DNA of 64,000 bases from Artemia franciscana (taxonomy: Eukaryota; Arthropoda; Branchiopoda; Anostraca; Artemiidae). The position numbers and the translations under genes were made by a program. The notes beneath the pieces are model-generated. The model did not search any database, was not told where the DNA came from, and worked only from the letters and a program-made list of their open reading frames with translations. The DNA is taken from positions 50,360,176-50,424,175 of the forward strand of contig NC_088865.1 in the NCBI RefSeq assembly GCF_032884065.1, given 5' to 3'. Below, piece by piece: positions 33,864 through 43,046 of this stretch (positions are counted from its first letter, which is position 1; each line of letters opens with the position of its first letter).

Positions 33864-34400
33864 TCCTAATTCCTGTACGAGGAGTACAGGAATTATTAAA
33901 TTACATCCACCATGTATTGTAGAAAAACGTACAGAAATGATATGAAAAAAACTTCGTTTCTTAAAGAGTTAAAGAGGCTGCGTCCCAAAGTCGAACCTTA
34001 AAACGTACAGGAATTAGGAGAGGCAGTAGGGGGGCTGCCGCCCCCCAAACCCCCCGATTTTAAAGACTCTTTTGTACAGGTTTTTTGTTGACCCCCCGCT
34101 CTTGGCTTCTGAAAGGCCCTCTTTTAATTAATGAAAAATTGAAATGAATGAATAATGGAATAACTTCGAAAAATGTTAAACACAAGAGGACAGGAGAACC
34201 ATTGCACCGAATCTAGTAATTAGTAACAATGAAGTCCCCCCACAATAAAAAACCTGTACAAAAGTCTTTAAAATGGGGGGGTTTGGGGGGCGGCAGCCCC
34301 AACTGCCTCTCCTAATTCCTGTACGTTTTAAGGTTCGTTTTTGGGACGCAGCCTCTTTAACTCTTTAAGAAAACGAAGTTTTTTTTCATATTATTGTTAC
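33864..34400. repeat. GC-rich fold-back element
   Basis: The arms 33946-34090 and 34240-34390 are inverted copies (GAGTTAAAGAGGCTGCGTCC against GGACGCAGCCTCTTTAACTC) and contain a very GC-rich core with GGCTGCCGCCCCCC. A smaller perfect hairpin, TAATTCCTGTAC with its complement, is at 33867-33895. No coding potential. Confidence 0.8.
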
Positions 34401-34780
34401 TAGATCCATTTGGAAGCAAACTGTATTTCTTGTAACAAAGGAGAAAGCCTTAGGACTTTATGGGTGTGAAAGTCTCCAATTTTTAAGGAAAATACCTCCC
34501 CAGCCACCAGTAAATCCTCTAAATTTAAGAAATAAAGATTAAAAGTATATTTTTAAGGTCCATGAAAATACTGGGCGAGCAGAGCAAATATTTTGCAACC
34601 CACCCCCCTGTACTTTATTTCCATTAAATTAAAATTACACATTGATTATTTGAAATTTTGCAGCACTAAAATTTGTAGGCTCAGTGCTAGTGCTGCCCTC
34701 TCTAAAATCATTTCGAAAAAAAAAGACTGGAAGAAGAGATATAGAAAAGACGAATTTCTCTACTGGGATAGTCATAATGG
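34401..34780. other. no gene recognised
   Basis: AT-rich spacer between the fold-back and the 350-bp repeat. The open frame at 34593-34811 has no known motif. Confidence 0.35.
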
Positions 34781-35375
34781 GATCGTCATTTGTGTCCCGG
34801 TGCTTTGTTGATGGTGATTGCTAATCGAACATTCCTTGTGTCCCGGTCGCTTTCTCTTTGAGTGTCCCGGTCGTCATTTATATTCCCTATGTCCCGGTCG
34901 TCATTTGTGTCCCGATGTCCCGGTGTGTAATTTCGTCAATCAACAAACATGACGTCAGTCGACACAGAAACATGACGTCACTTGACAGACAACTTATTTT
35001 TATATATATAGATAGATAGATAGATAGATATAGATGTGTCGCGGTGTCCCGGTCGTCATTTGTGTTCCGGTGTCCTGGTCTGTAATTTCTCTTTGAGTGT
35101 CCTGGTCGTCATTTATATTCCCTTTGTCCCGGTCGTCATTTGTGTCCCGGTGCTTTGTTGATGGTGATTGCTAATCGAACATTCCTTGTGTCCCGGTCGC
35201 TTTCTCTTTGAGTGTCCCGGTCGTCATTTATATTTCCTATGTCCCGGTCGTCATTTGTGTCCCGATGTCCCGGTGTGTAATTTCGTCAATCAACAAACAT
35301 GACGTCAGTCAACACACAAACATGATGTCACCTGACAGACCCACAGACAGACAACTTATTTTTATATATATAGAT
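34781..35375 (+). repeat. 350-bp tandem repeat with GTCCCGGT and CRE words
   Basis: TGCTTTGTTGATGGTGATTG occurs at 34801 and 35151, giving a 350-bp period. Each unit is built from many sub-repeats of GTGTCCCGGTCGTCATTT and ends with ACATGACGTCA words, then ACAACTTATTTTTATATATA and a (GATA)n tract. A fragment lies at 12925-13000 downstream of the kinase. Probably a dispersed transposon end or satellite; the class is not recognised with certainty. Confidence 0.8.
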
Positions 35376-35459
35376 TTATATTTTTGTGCTACATTACTGA
35401 TATTTTGTGATAACGATTTATTCAAAAGATAAAAAGATCATATAGCAAGGGCTTTGGGA

Positions 35460-36115
35460 TTACCACAGCGCCTCAGAATCTTGGGGCCAGGGTTTTAAGT
35501 TATATCCCAGGGGCATATAAGCTTTTTATGGAAGGTGCGGTCGTTAGCACTTTAGAGGAAGCTCATTGATTGGAAATATATAGTTTTAGTTCTTTTTAAT
35601 AGTCAAAATCGGTGTAGGACATCTTGCCCCCCTTCCCTGACAACCTGTTTTCCCAAAACTTATCTAATCAAAATTGTGAGATGGCCATTTTGTTCACAAT
35701 AGTTAAAAGAGCACATAACAATGGCTTCAAGGTGGATACAGTCCTCCAGAGCCAAGGTGAAAGTTATAAGTTATTCCCCGGCAATACAGGCTCCTATGGA
35801 AATAATGGCTGCATAAACTTTGAATTGGAAGGGGGTCATTTGATTAGAAGTTGGAAGAGCTAATGCCCTTTTCACAGAGAGGGAAATTATTCTGTATATG
35901 AAAGGGGCTGTCCCCTCCTCAACGCCCCACTCTTTACGCTAAAGTTTGACTCTGTCAAACTTTCTAGTTCTCATTTCACAGTTCTACTTTTCAAAACAAT
36001 AAGAACTTTAGCGTAAAGAGCGGAGCGTTGAGGAGGGGACAGCCCCTTTCATATACGAAATAATTTCTGTTCATTTTAAGTTCTAATGTCGCTATCTATT
36101 TTCAGTTAAAAAAAA
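35460..36115 (+). mobile_element. diverged TCAAACAG-family 3' part with fold-back
   Basis: Bases 35600-35760 resemble the middle of the family (ATCAAAATTGTGAGATGGCC). Bases 35882-36112 form a fold-back with arms of about 70-80 bp (GGGGCTGTCCCCTCCTCAAC and its complement). Confidence 0.65.
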
Positions 36116-36552
36116 TTTGGTTTTTAAAATTTAATCTCACAAATAGAATGAGATTATTCTTCACATGAAGTTGTGTTTCAGGGAAATGGCTACTGTTTAT
36201 ACAATTTCATTATAGATTGTTGTCACAGAAGGTTCAAAAGAATCGGATAAAGTAAACACCGTATTCACATTCTATTTACATACCTGAATAAATTATATAA
36301 TCTTTACCGGGGTTCTTGGCGTTTATTACCCCGGTGATTACCCCCCCCCCCTGGAAAAAATCCCCCGCGGAAAATACCCTTCCTTAGAAAATACCCTCAT
36401 GGAAAATACCCTTCCCCTGTGGAAAATAAGGTTTCCGAATTTGAGACTTTTATTTGAGTTGTTTTAGTTTCGTTCAAAAATGCTAGGGTACGGGAAAAAG
36501 AGAAAATTTATACACTAGAAGTATTTTAAAAATTTAGCAAAAAAACTGCAAA
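36116..36552. other. no gene; low-complexity C/A-rich repeat
   Basis: Bases 36340-36430 are repeats of a GGAAAATACCCT type, related to the diffuse family at 38880 and 52030. The rest is AT-rich. Confidence 0.4.
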
Positions 36553-36566
36553 TCCATTTGTGTTGA

Positions 36567-36711
36567 TTTTTTTTTAATTTTTAAGAATTAACGACGCTTC
36601 TTGACTACTAAGGTCCTTGCGTCGGCCCTGCAGAGCATTACTGCAGCGTGATTCGATCTCTGGGTCCCGTATTACCAAGCTAAGGTCAAATCCACTGCGC
36701 CACCACAGGAC
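36567..36711 (-). mobile_element. tRNA-derived SINE with perfect 14-bp target duplication
   Basis: On the minus strand: polymerase III A box TGGCGCAGTGG (36692-36702), B box GATCGAATC (36650-36658) at tRNA-like spacing, a body of about 60 bp, and a terminal A-rich tail (T run at 36567-36576 on the plus strand). It is flanked by the direct repeat TCCATTTGTGTTGA at 36553-36566 and 36712-36725. The intact target duplication implies a fairly recent insertion. The family name is not recognised. Confidence 0.88.
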
Positions 36712-36725
36712 TCCATTTGTGTTGA

Positions 36726-37039
36726 AAAGACTTCCATATGAACTTTTGCAATTTTTGGCAGTAGCGGGTGGAAAATAAGGCTTTTAAAATTTGAAAATTT
36801 TATTTGAGTTTTCTTTCCGTAGGGGAAGGAATTTTGGTAATTGTGTATTATACGCCACTCACTCAAGTTTACGCTTGTGTAAAACTCGAAAACAAATCGG
36901 TTTCTCCGTTGGTTTTTTCCAGCTTAGCACGAGACAAGACAAACACAAGTAACAGAATAGATGAAAATATGAGCACCAATAGATGTTTGAGACACCGAAA
37001 GAGATTTAACGACAACAGTAGGCACAATTAAATCTACAA
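36726..37039. other. no gene recognised
   Basis: AT-rich sequence between the SINE and the ORF-B copy. The short open frames lack domains. Confidence 0.35.
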
Positions 37040-37640
37040 AGGGATTGGCAGGCATCACTAGATTAGACAAAATTTCAGAGTGTAATACTTCGTCACATTA
37101 ATCCTTTGTTTTCATCATTTTCTGCTACTGGCAATGCGAGAGTAGTATCTTGGATAGGCACAGGACTTGGCTCTTCTAATTCATTCTTTAGACCTAGTTC
37201 TTCTCGAATTGCTTTTCTGTTACATTTGAGTCCTTCGTAACAGTATTCACAAGACTTGTTTGTTCTGGAGTGGGCTCAGCTGATTCACTATATTGGTAGA
37301 GTCTGTCTCCTAATTCTGAGTGTCTAATTTTGTTACTGCTGCTTTTATAGGGCGTTCCACTATTTTTTTTTTCACCCGTGATTTTTCCAGTTCTATAGTC
37401 TAATACCGCTTCATAACTTGTTTCTTCTTCTCTTGAAGCAATACTGCGGCTTTCTGTAGACCGTAAAATGAATTTTCCTTCCCTGAAATTCCATTCTACT
37501 TTTTGAGACACCGAATGTTCCTCATCTGTGGCAGTGTTGATGGTTCCAGCTTTAGAAGGCTGGAGCTCTACTCCAGTAATCTCTGTGTTGCTGAAATGTT
37601 TAGGAATAAAAAAATTCAAGATTTTATTCATTTTGATCTG
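37040..37640 (-). pseudogene. ORF-B copy on the minus strand
   Basis: The frame from ATG 37631 runs 145 codons and is almost the same as the ORF-B at 42507 (MNKILNFFIPKHFSNTE, then GVELQPSKAG, EWNFREGKFIL, SREEETSYEAVLDYRTG). A one-base change near 37196 shifts it, so it ends at FEKN. The following segment (LPVAEN-like, then the NLVMPANP segment) is present in other frames down to about 37040. The promoter is missing: kinase sequence is joined directly upstream at 37665-37671. Function unknown. Confidence 0.7.
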
Positions 37641-37645
37641 TCGAG

Positions 37646-38262
37646 TTAAGTTTTTCCACTGACTAAAATTCGGCCTTTTGTTTGGATCTTAGTTTTGACC
37701 CATGAACAATAAATTATTGACCATTGGTGAAATGGAGGATACAGATATTTACTTTCCAAAGCTTTCAAGTCTGTGCTCTCCAAAAATGTTTCTGGTTCAA
37801 TAAGTAAAAGTTGTGCCAATATTGCTCCCAAAGTCCATATTGTTTCTAGACCTATTCCACAGAGTCTATTCATTTCTTCCCAGATTTTATTGTCACTTCC
37901 TGAAATGAATCTATGCTTAGAGTATTGTATTTTTCTTTTATTCTTTGGAAATGGCTATTCAATTCGGATGGAAGATAAAAATTGTCAAAAGGTAGTGCAC
38001 CTTTCACTATTTTCTCTTCCATGTATGTCGAGGTATCAAAATCAATTATAAATACTTTGAAATTGCCATCTATAAGTACATTATCTGTCCTTAGATCTCC
38101 ATTAGTAATTCTACACTCTTCTAATCTCGCAACTATGGATACTATTTGATGGAATATATTAAGTACTTCACATTCACTCAATACTTTTTGTTGGAATATT
38201 TTAATGACTTTACATTCACTCAACCAGCGATCACTTATTTAATCTCGCTTTATCTTTTCTTT
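37646..38262 (-). pseudogene. kinase C-terminal half (copy 3)
   Basis: Minus strand. The doubled SECEV-KIFQQ motif, then ITNGDLRTDN (catalytic His changed to Asn), then IIDFDTST, PSEL, a frameshift near 37870, LETIWTLGAILAQ, and a break after the PNKRPN equivalent. The N-terminal half, including the glycine loop and VAVK lysine, is replaced by a fold-back element at 38263. Clearly inactive. Confidence 0.8.
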
Positions 38263-38274
38263 GATGGGGATTAA

Positions 38275-38560
38275 AAAAAAGCAAATTTTTTTTAACTGAA
38301 AGTAAGGAGCGACATTAAAACTTAAATCAAACAGAAATTGTTCCGTATATGAATAGGACTGTCCCTTCCTCAACGCCTCGCTACTTACGCTTAACTGTGA
38401 CTCTTTGTCACAACTCTACTTTTTAAAACAATAAAAACTAGCGTAAAGAGCAAGACATTGAAGAGGGATAGCCCCTTTCATATACAAAATAATTTCTGTT
38501 CGTTTTAGTTTTAATGTCGCTCCCTACTTCCAGTTAAAAAAAACTTGTTTTTCATTTAAT
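38275..38560. repeat. fold-back within the left arm
   Basis: Arms of about 115 bp with the family's terminal words (AACTGAAAGTAAGGAGCGAC; TCGCTCCCTACTTCCAGTT). It sits where the kinase N-terminal half should be. Confidence 0.8.
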
Positions 38561-39299
38561 TTCTTAACGTTTTTCAACTAATGCAGGTTTGAATTTGGTT
38601 CACCGTACGCCAAAAGTTAAAACAAAATCTCCAGATCAATTTTGGCAGATTTATTCCGAATATAAAGGGTTGCCCCCTCCTCAATACCGTGCTCTTTACG
38701 TTAAAGCTGTTAACGCTTTAAAGAAGCCTCATATTCTGATTAGACGGCCACCGTGTTTCAAACTTAGTTAATAGTAAAAATTTCGCGTGAAGAGTAATAT
38801 ATTGAGGAGGGGGGAACCCTTCATATGTGGCATTATTTCAGTTCCGTTTTTTCAAAAAATGCCGGTAAATCTGGCTCACCCTATATGAAATATCTCCCCC
38901 CTCACGGAAATCTCCTTGTGGAAATTTTAATCAGCATAAAGTGCACCCCCTCGTCCGTCCGATTTCCTCCAGACAGCTCCATTCTCGCTTGTAAAACTGC
39001 TTGAGGAAAATTCATGCTGAAAAATTCTCATTAGCATTCTTTCATTTGAACAAGACTTCAATTGCTAATCTGTCTCTCGATAACTCAAGAAATGCCCCCC
39101 CCCCTTTCGTGGAAATTATTTCCCAGAAAACAAAACACGCCTATAAAAGCCCTTGGATTATTCCACCTGGACATCTCCACACAAGAAATTTGGCAAGGAT
39201 AATATAAGACAATTAAAAAGAATTTCGTATAGTAATTCTGTTAAAACCCCCAGTGTAATATATCCCCTAGATTATTCACCCTCCAGAAATTTCCCTCCT

Positions 39300-39960
39300 C
39301 AAGGAAGATTCTCCTCATAGAAATCTACCGCACACACCCGCCAAAAGAAATGGCTATGTGCTTCCCAATAACAAATACTGCATGTAAACAATGGGCAAAC
39401 TTCACAACTTGCAGCCCTTCCCGGGATTCTGTGGGTCATTCTACGCCTAAAGACATAGTTATTAGATCTTTTGACTGTGTTGAACAAAAGGCTATCTCAA
39501 AATTTTGGTCCGGTGACTTTGGGAAAAGAATGAGAATGGGAGGGGGCCTAGTTGCCTTCCAATTCTTTTGGTCACTTAAAAATGGCACTAGAACTTTTAA
39601 TTTCAGTTTGAATGAGTTCTCTCGAGTTATTCTAGGACCACTGGGTCGACACGATCACCCATAGGAATAAAAAAAAAAACAAACAAATGAACACGCATCC
39701 ACGAACTTTCTTCTGGCAAAAAATATAAAATTCCACTTTTTTGCAGGTAAGAGCTTGAAACCTCCTCAGTAGGGTAGGCTACTCTGATACGGTGAGTCTG
39801 GTTGTATGATTTTATGATGGTCCGATTATTAAGATCTATGACTTTTAGCGTTTTTTCTCCCTTTTTGCGAAATAAGGCAATAAGGCAAATATTATCAGGC
39901 ACTTTACTTTTGGTGGGTAAGACTAATATCGATAAAAATCATATATTTGAAATAGGCATA
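39300..39960 (-). mobile_element. TCAAACAG-family copy, reverse, partial
   Basis: Reverse orientation. It contains the complement of the CCTAGAATG segment, the T-rich tract (A run at 39670) and the AAGTTTCAAGCTC-like block. It lacks both the TCAAACAG start and the fold-back. Confidence 0.6.
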
Positions 39961-40163
39961 AAAAACCTAATTCTTTTGAAGCATCTTACTTACAGTTCGC
40001 TCCTGAAATACTGAAATAATGACTGAAATAAATGACTGAAATAAAATACTGAACTTACACTGAAATAATGCATTAAGTCCATCTTTTTCTTCACTTAGGC
40101 AGCGGTATTGCGCTGCCAATGATGATAACTGAATGAATTTATAGTCATAATTTAAATGCTTAC

Positions 40164-40368
40164 CAGAAGGGATGACAGAGCCATAAATCTTATCTGCCCA
40201 CCCAGCGTAATGCCTTATTGAAAAACAACAAAATATGAAAATAATATTATTGAAATAACAGCCAATTGAAAACTCTACATCTGCTTGAGATTCGACTAAA
40301 GGCTTTCTTTTGTGAAGTGTCTCAAGTCGAGCTAAGTAATCCTTATCTCGCAAGGCCAGCTCAACCAG
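40164..40368 (-). pseudogene. aldehyde dehydrogenase, two exon fragments
   Basis: Minus strand. The first segment (about 40262-40368, after a TTTTCAG acceptor) reads LVELALRDKDYLARLETL, then KPLVESQADVEFSI. The second (40164-40213, ending at a GTAAGC donor) reads HYAGWADKIYGSVIPSG. These are adjacent conserved segments of the NAD-dependent aldehyde dehydrogenase superfamily (the ETL-NGKP and YYAGWADK-xG-xIP regions), upstream of the nucleotide-binding and catalytic Cys/Glu sites. The short gap between them has no clear donor and the phase is off by one, and no further exons lie within several kb. A gene fragment, or two exons of a gene with very long introns. Confidence 0.7.
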
Positions 40369-40767
40369 CTGAAAATTAAAGTAAAATAACGGTTAAACAT
40401 ATGATGAAAGCAGATCCGTTTTTCAATGCACGTTTTTAGTCTTAACACTACGCGAGCTTGTTTGAAAACACAAATAGGTGCTTATAAGTTTGTCCTAATG
40501 CACTACACAATCTTTCAAGAACTTTAAGCAATGTTTAGTCAGAGAGCCACTCGCCGAAAATATGACTAGTAGGTGAGAGTCTTTTGCTTTTAGCTTTGAG
40601 TCAATCTAAAGCTTTAACGTAAAGAGCAAGGTATTGAGGAGGGGGCAACCCTTTATATACGGAATAAATCTGCCAAAACTAATCTGGAGATTTTGTTTTA
40701 ACTTTTGGCGTACGGTGAACCGAATTCAAACCTGCATTAGTTGAAAGACGTTAAGAAATTAAATGAA

Positions 40768-41047
40768 AAACAAGTTTTTTTTTAACTGGAAGTAAGGAGC
40801 GACATTAAAACTAAAACGAACAGAAATTATTTTGTATATGAAAGGGGCTATTCCTCTTCAATGTCTTGCTCTTTACGCTAGTTTTTATTGTTATAAAAAG
40901 TAGAATTGTGACAAAGAGTCACAATTTAGCGTGAGTAGCGAGGCGTTGAGGAAGGGACAGTTCTATTCATATACGGAACGATTTCTGTTCGATTTAAGTT
41001 TTAATGTCGCTCCTTACTTTCAGTTAAAAAAAAATTGTTTTTTTTAA
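40768..41047. repeat. fold-back within the right arm
   Basis: Mirror counterpart of 38275-38560, with the same terminal words and the same position directly 5' of the kinase half. Confidence 0.8.
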
Positions 41048-41049
41048 TC

Positions 41050-41880
41050 CCCATCAAAGAACAGATAAAGCGAGATTAAATAAGTGATCGCTGGTTGAGT
41101 GAATGTGAAGTCATTAAAGTATTCCAACAAAAAGTATTGAGTGAATGCGAAGTACTTAATATATTCCATCAAATAGTGTTCATAGTTGCGAGATTAGAAG
41201 AGTGTGGAATTACTAATGGAGATCTAAAGACAGATCTACTAATCTGTAGATCTGTGTAATCTAAAGGAGATCTACTTATGGATGGCAATTTCAAAGTATT
41301 TATAATTGATTTTGATACCTCGACATACATGGAAGAGAAAATAGTGAAATGTGCAATACCTTTTGACGATTTTTATCTTCCATCCGAATTGAATAGCCAT
41401 TTCCAAAGAATAAAAGAAAAATACAATACTCTAAGCATAAATTCATTTCAGAAAGTGACAATAAAATCTGGGAAGAAATGACTAGACTCTGTGGAATAGG
41501 TCTAGAAACAATATGGACTTTGGGACTAATATTGGCACAACTTTTACTTATTGAACCAGAAACATTTTGGGAGAGCACAGACTTGAAAGCTTTGGTAAGT
41601 AAATATCTGTATCCTCCATTTCACCAATGGTCAATAATTTATTGTTCATGGGTCAAAACTAAGATCCAAACAAAAGGCCGAATACCAAATAAATTTTGGA
41701 ATATTTGTATTTAAGTCTACCGTATATAAGTCTATCGTAAATAATAAAACAGAAATTTCAAAAGAATTGAAAGTAAATTTCAAAAAATTTAATTCCACAA
41801 AGAAGACTGAAAATTACAAAGCAGAAACTGAGTTCTTCCCAGCACGTAGATCTTGCGTGTACTGTTTTCAACTTGTAGGC
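41050..41880 (+). pseudogene. kinase C-terminal half (copy 4)
   Basis: It starts at the equivalent of 11940 in the intact gene, directly after a fold-back. It contains the doubled SECEV motif, a catalytic-loop region disrupted by a roughly 30-bp local duplication around 41225-41270 (AGATCTAC words repeated), IIDFDTST, PSEL, a frameshift near 41460, LETIWTLG, RPNT-like sequence and the FFPARRSCV end. The terminal TGA has become TGT-ACT, so the original stop is lost. Inactive. Confidence 0.8.
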
Positions 41881-42160
41881 TGTTGATGCTTTAAACTAGG
41901 TAGGCGGTGGATGTTTTAAATTCGGTAGGTTGTTGATGTTTTAAAGTAGGTGGAGTGTTTATGTTTTATACTAGGAAGACTGTTGATGTTAAGCTGTTAA
42001 TATTTTAAACTTGGTAGGCTGCTGATGTTTCAAAGTAGGTAGGCTGTCGATGTTTTAAACTAGTTAGATCGTTGATGTTTAAACTAAATGGGCTGTTAAT
42101 ATTTTAAACTAGGTAGGTTGCTGATGTTTTAAACTAGGTATGTCGTTGATGTTTCAAAAA
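41868..42160 (+). repeat. about 26-bp minisatellite after kinase copy 4
   Basis: About ten units of the same GTTGATGTTTTAAACTAGG-type repeat as at 12710-12910, with a few truncated units. It lies between the kinase half and the ORF-B promoter. Confidence 0.85.
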
Positions 42161-42309
42161 CGGGGGGAGGGGGGTAAAACCCCTCTATTTAAGCCCTTTG
42201 CCCTCTTCAAGCCTTGTGACGAGGTAATCTTAAAAAGTGAGAATATCGACCAAGTGGATAGCTTTACATAACTTATTATTAGTAAAATAGTGAGTTAATT
42301 AGTGGACTT

Positions 42310-42506
42310 TGGTTCATTTAAAGTAGAGAAATCGGGCACTAAGAACCCTAGCTACACCGCTTATAACGTCATAGGATGAGATCAAACATGCATTTAGTTA
42401 TAGTGTTACGTCATTGAAAATTGTTTGTAATGACGTTATTTGAAGATATAACTTGGTTTATTTAGTATAGCTTAGTCAGTGTAAAAACTTAACTCGACAG
42501 ATCAAA
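42310..42506 (+). promoter_or_regulatory. ORF-B promoter, homologous to the kinase promoter
   Basis: Near-CRE sites TAACGTCA (42364), TTACGTCA (42406-42413) and TGACGTTA (42431-42438), a TATA-like GATATAAC at 42444-42451, and a TCAGTG initiator at 42476-42481 about 30 bp later. The ATG is at 42507. The alignment with 10770-10961 is continuous. Confidence 0.65.
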
Positions 42507-43046
42507 ATGAAAAAAATCTTGAATTTTTTTATCCCTAAACATTTCAGCAACACAGAGATGACTGGAGTAGAGCTCCAGCCTTCTAAAGCTGGAACCATCA
42601 ACACTGCCACAGATGAGGAACATTCGGTGTCTCAAAAAGTAGAATGGAATTACAGGCAAGGAAAATTCATTTTACGGTCTACAGAAAGCCGCAGTATTGC
42701 TTCAAGAGAAGAAGAAACAAGTTATGAAGCGGTATTAGACTATAGAACAGGAATAATCACGGGCGAAAAAACAATTAGTGAAACGCCCTATAAAAGCAGC
42801 AGTAAAAAAATTAGACACTCAAAATTAGAAGACAGACTCTACCAATGTAGTGAATCAGCTGAGAACACTCCAGAACAAACAAGTCTTGTGAATGCTATTA
42901 CGAAGGACTCAAATGTGACAGAAAAGCAATTCGAAGAAGAACCAGGTCTAAAGAATGAATTAGAAGAGCCAAGTCCTGTGCCTATCCAAGATACTACTCT
43001 CGCATTGCCAGTAGTAGAAAATGATGAAAATAAAGGATTAATGTGA
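42507..43046 (+). CDS. ORF-B, 179 aa, best-preserved copy
   Basis: Not recognised. It begins MKKILNFFIPKHFSNTE, similar to the first 15 residues of the kinase at 10962 and of the broken copy at 5105. It continues as a hydrophilic protein rich in E, S, T and K (SREEETSYEAVLDYRTG; QFEEEPGLKNELEEPSP) and ends ENDENKGLM. No membrane segment, cysteine pattern or known motif. The next conserved segment (NLVMPANPFVDLIVPTVV) lies in the +1 frame from 43045 and is also conserved between copies, so the real product may be longer (spliced or frameshifted) or this may be a degraded gene. It has its own promoter and follows a kinase half in the same orientation. Possible roles are not inferable. Confidence 0.55.
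   Translation: MKKILNFFIPKHFSNTEMTGVELQPSKAGTINTATDEEHSVSQKVEWNYRQGKFILRSTESRSIASREEETSYEAVLDYRTGIITGEKTISETPYKSSSKKIRHSKLEDRLYQCSESAENTPEQTSLVNAITKDSNVTEKQFEEEPGLKNELEEPSPVPIQDTTLALPVVENDENKGLM

Noticed and set aside
37040-38262. Kinase and ORF-B as one fusion protein
   Set aside because: A frameshift at 37870, a stop before the ORF-B ATG and an inactive catalytic loop show a chance junction of two broken genes.
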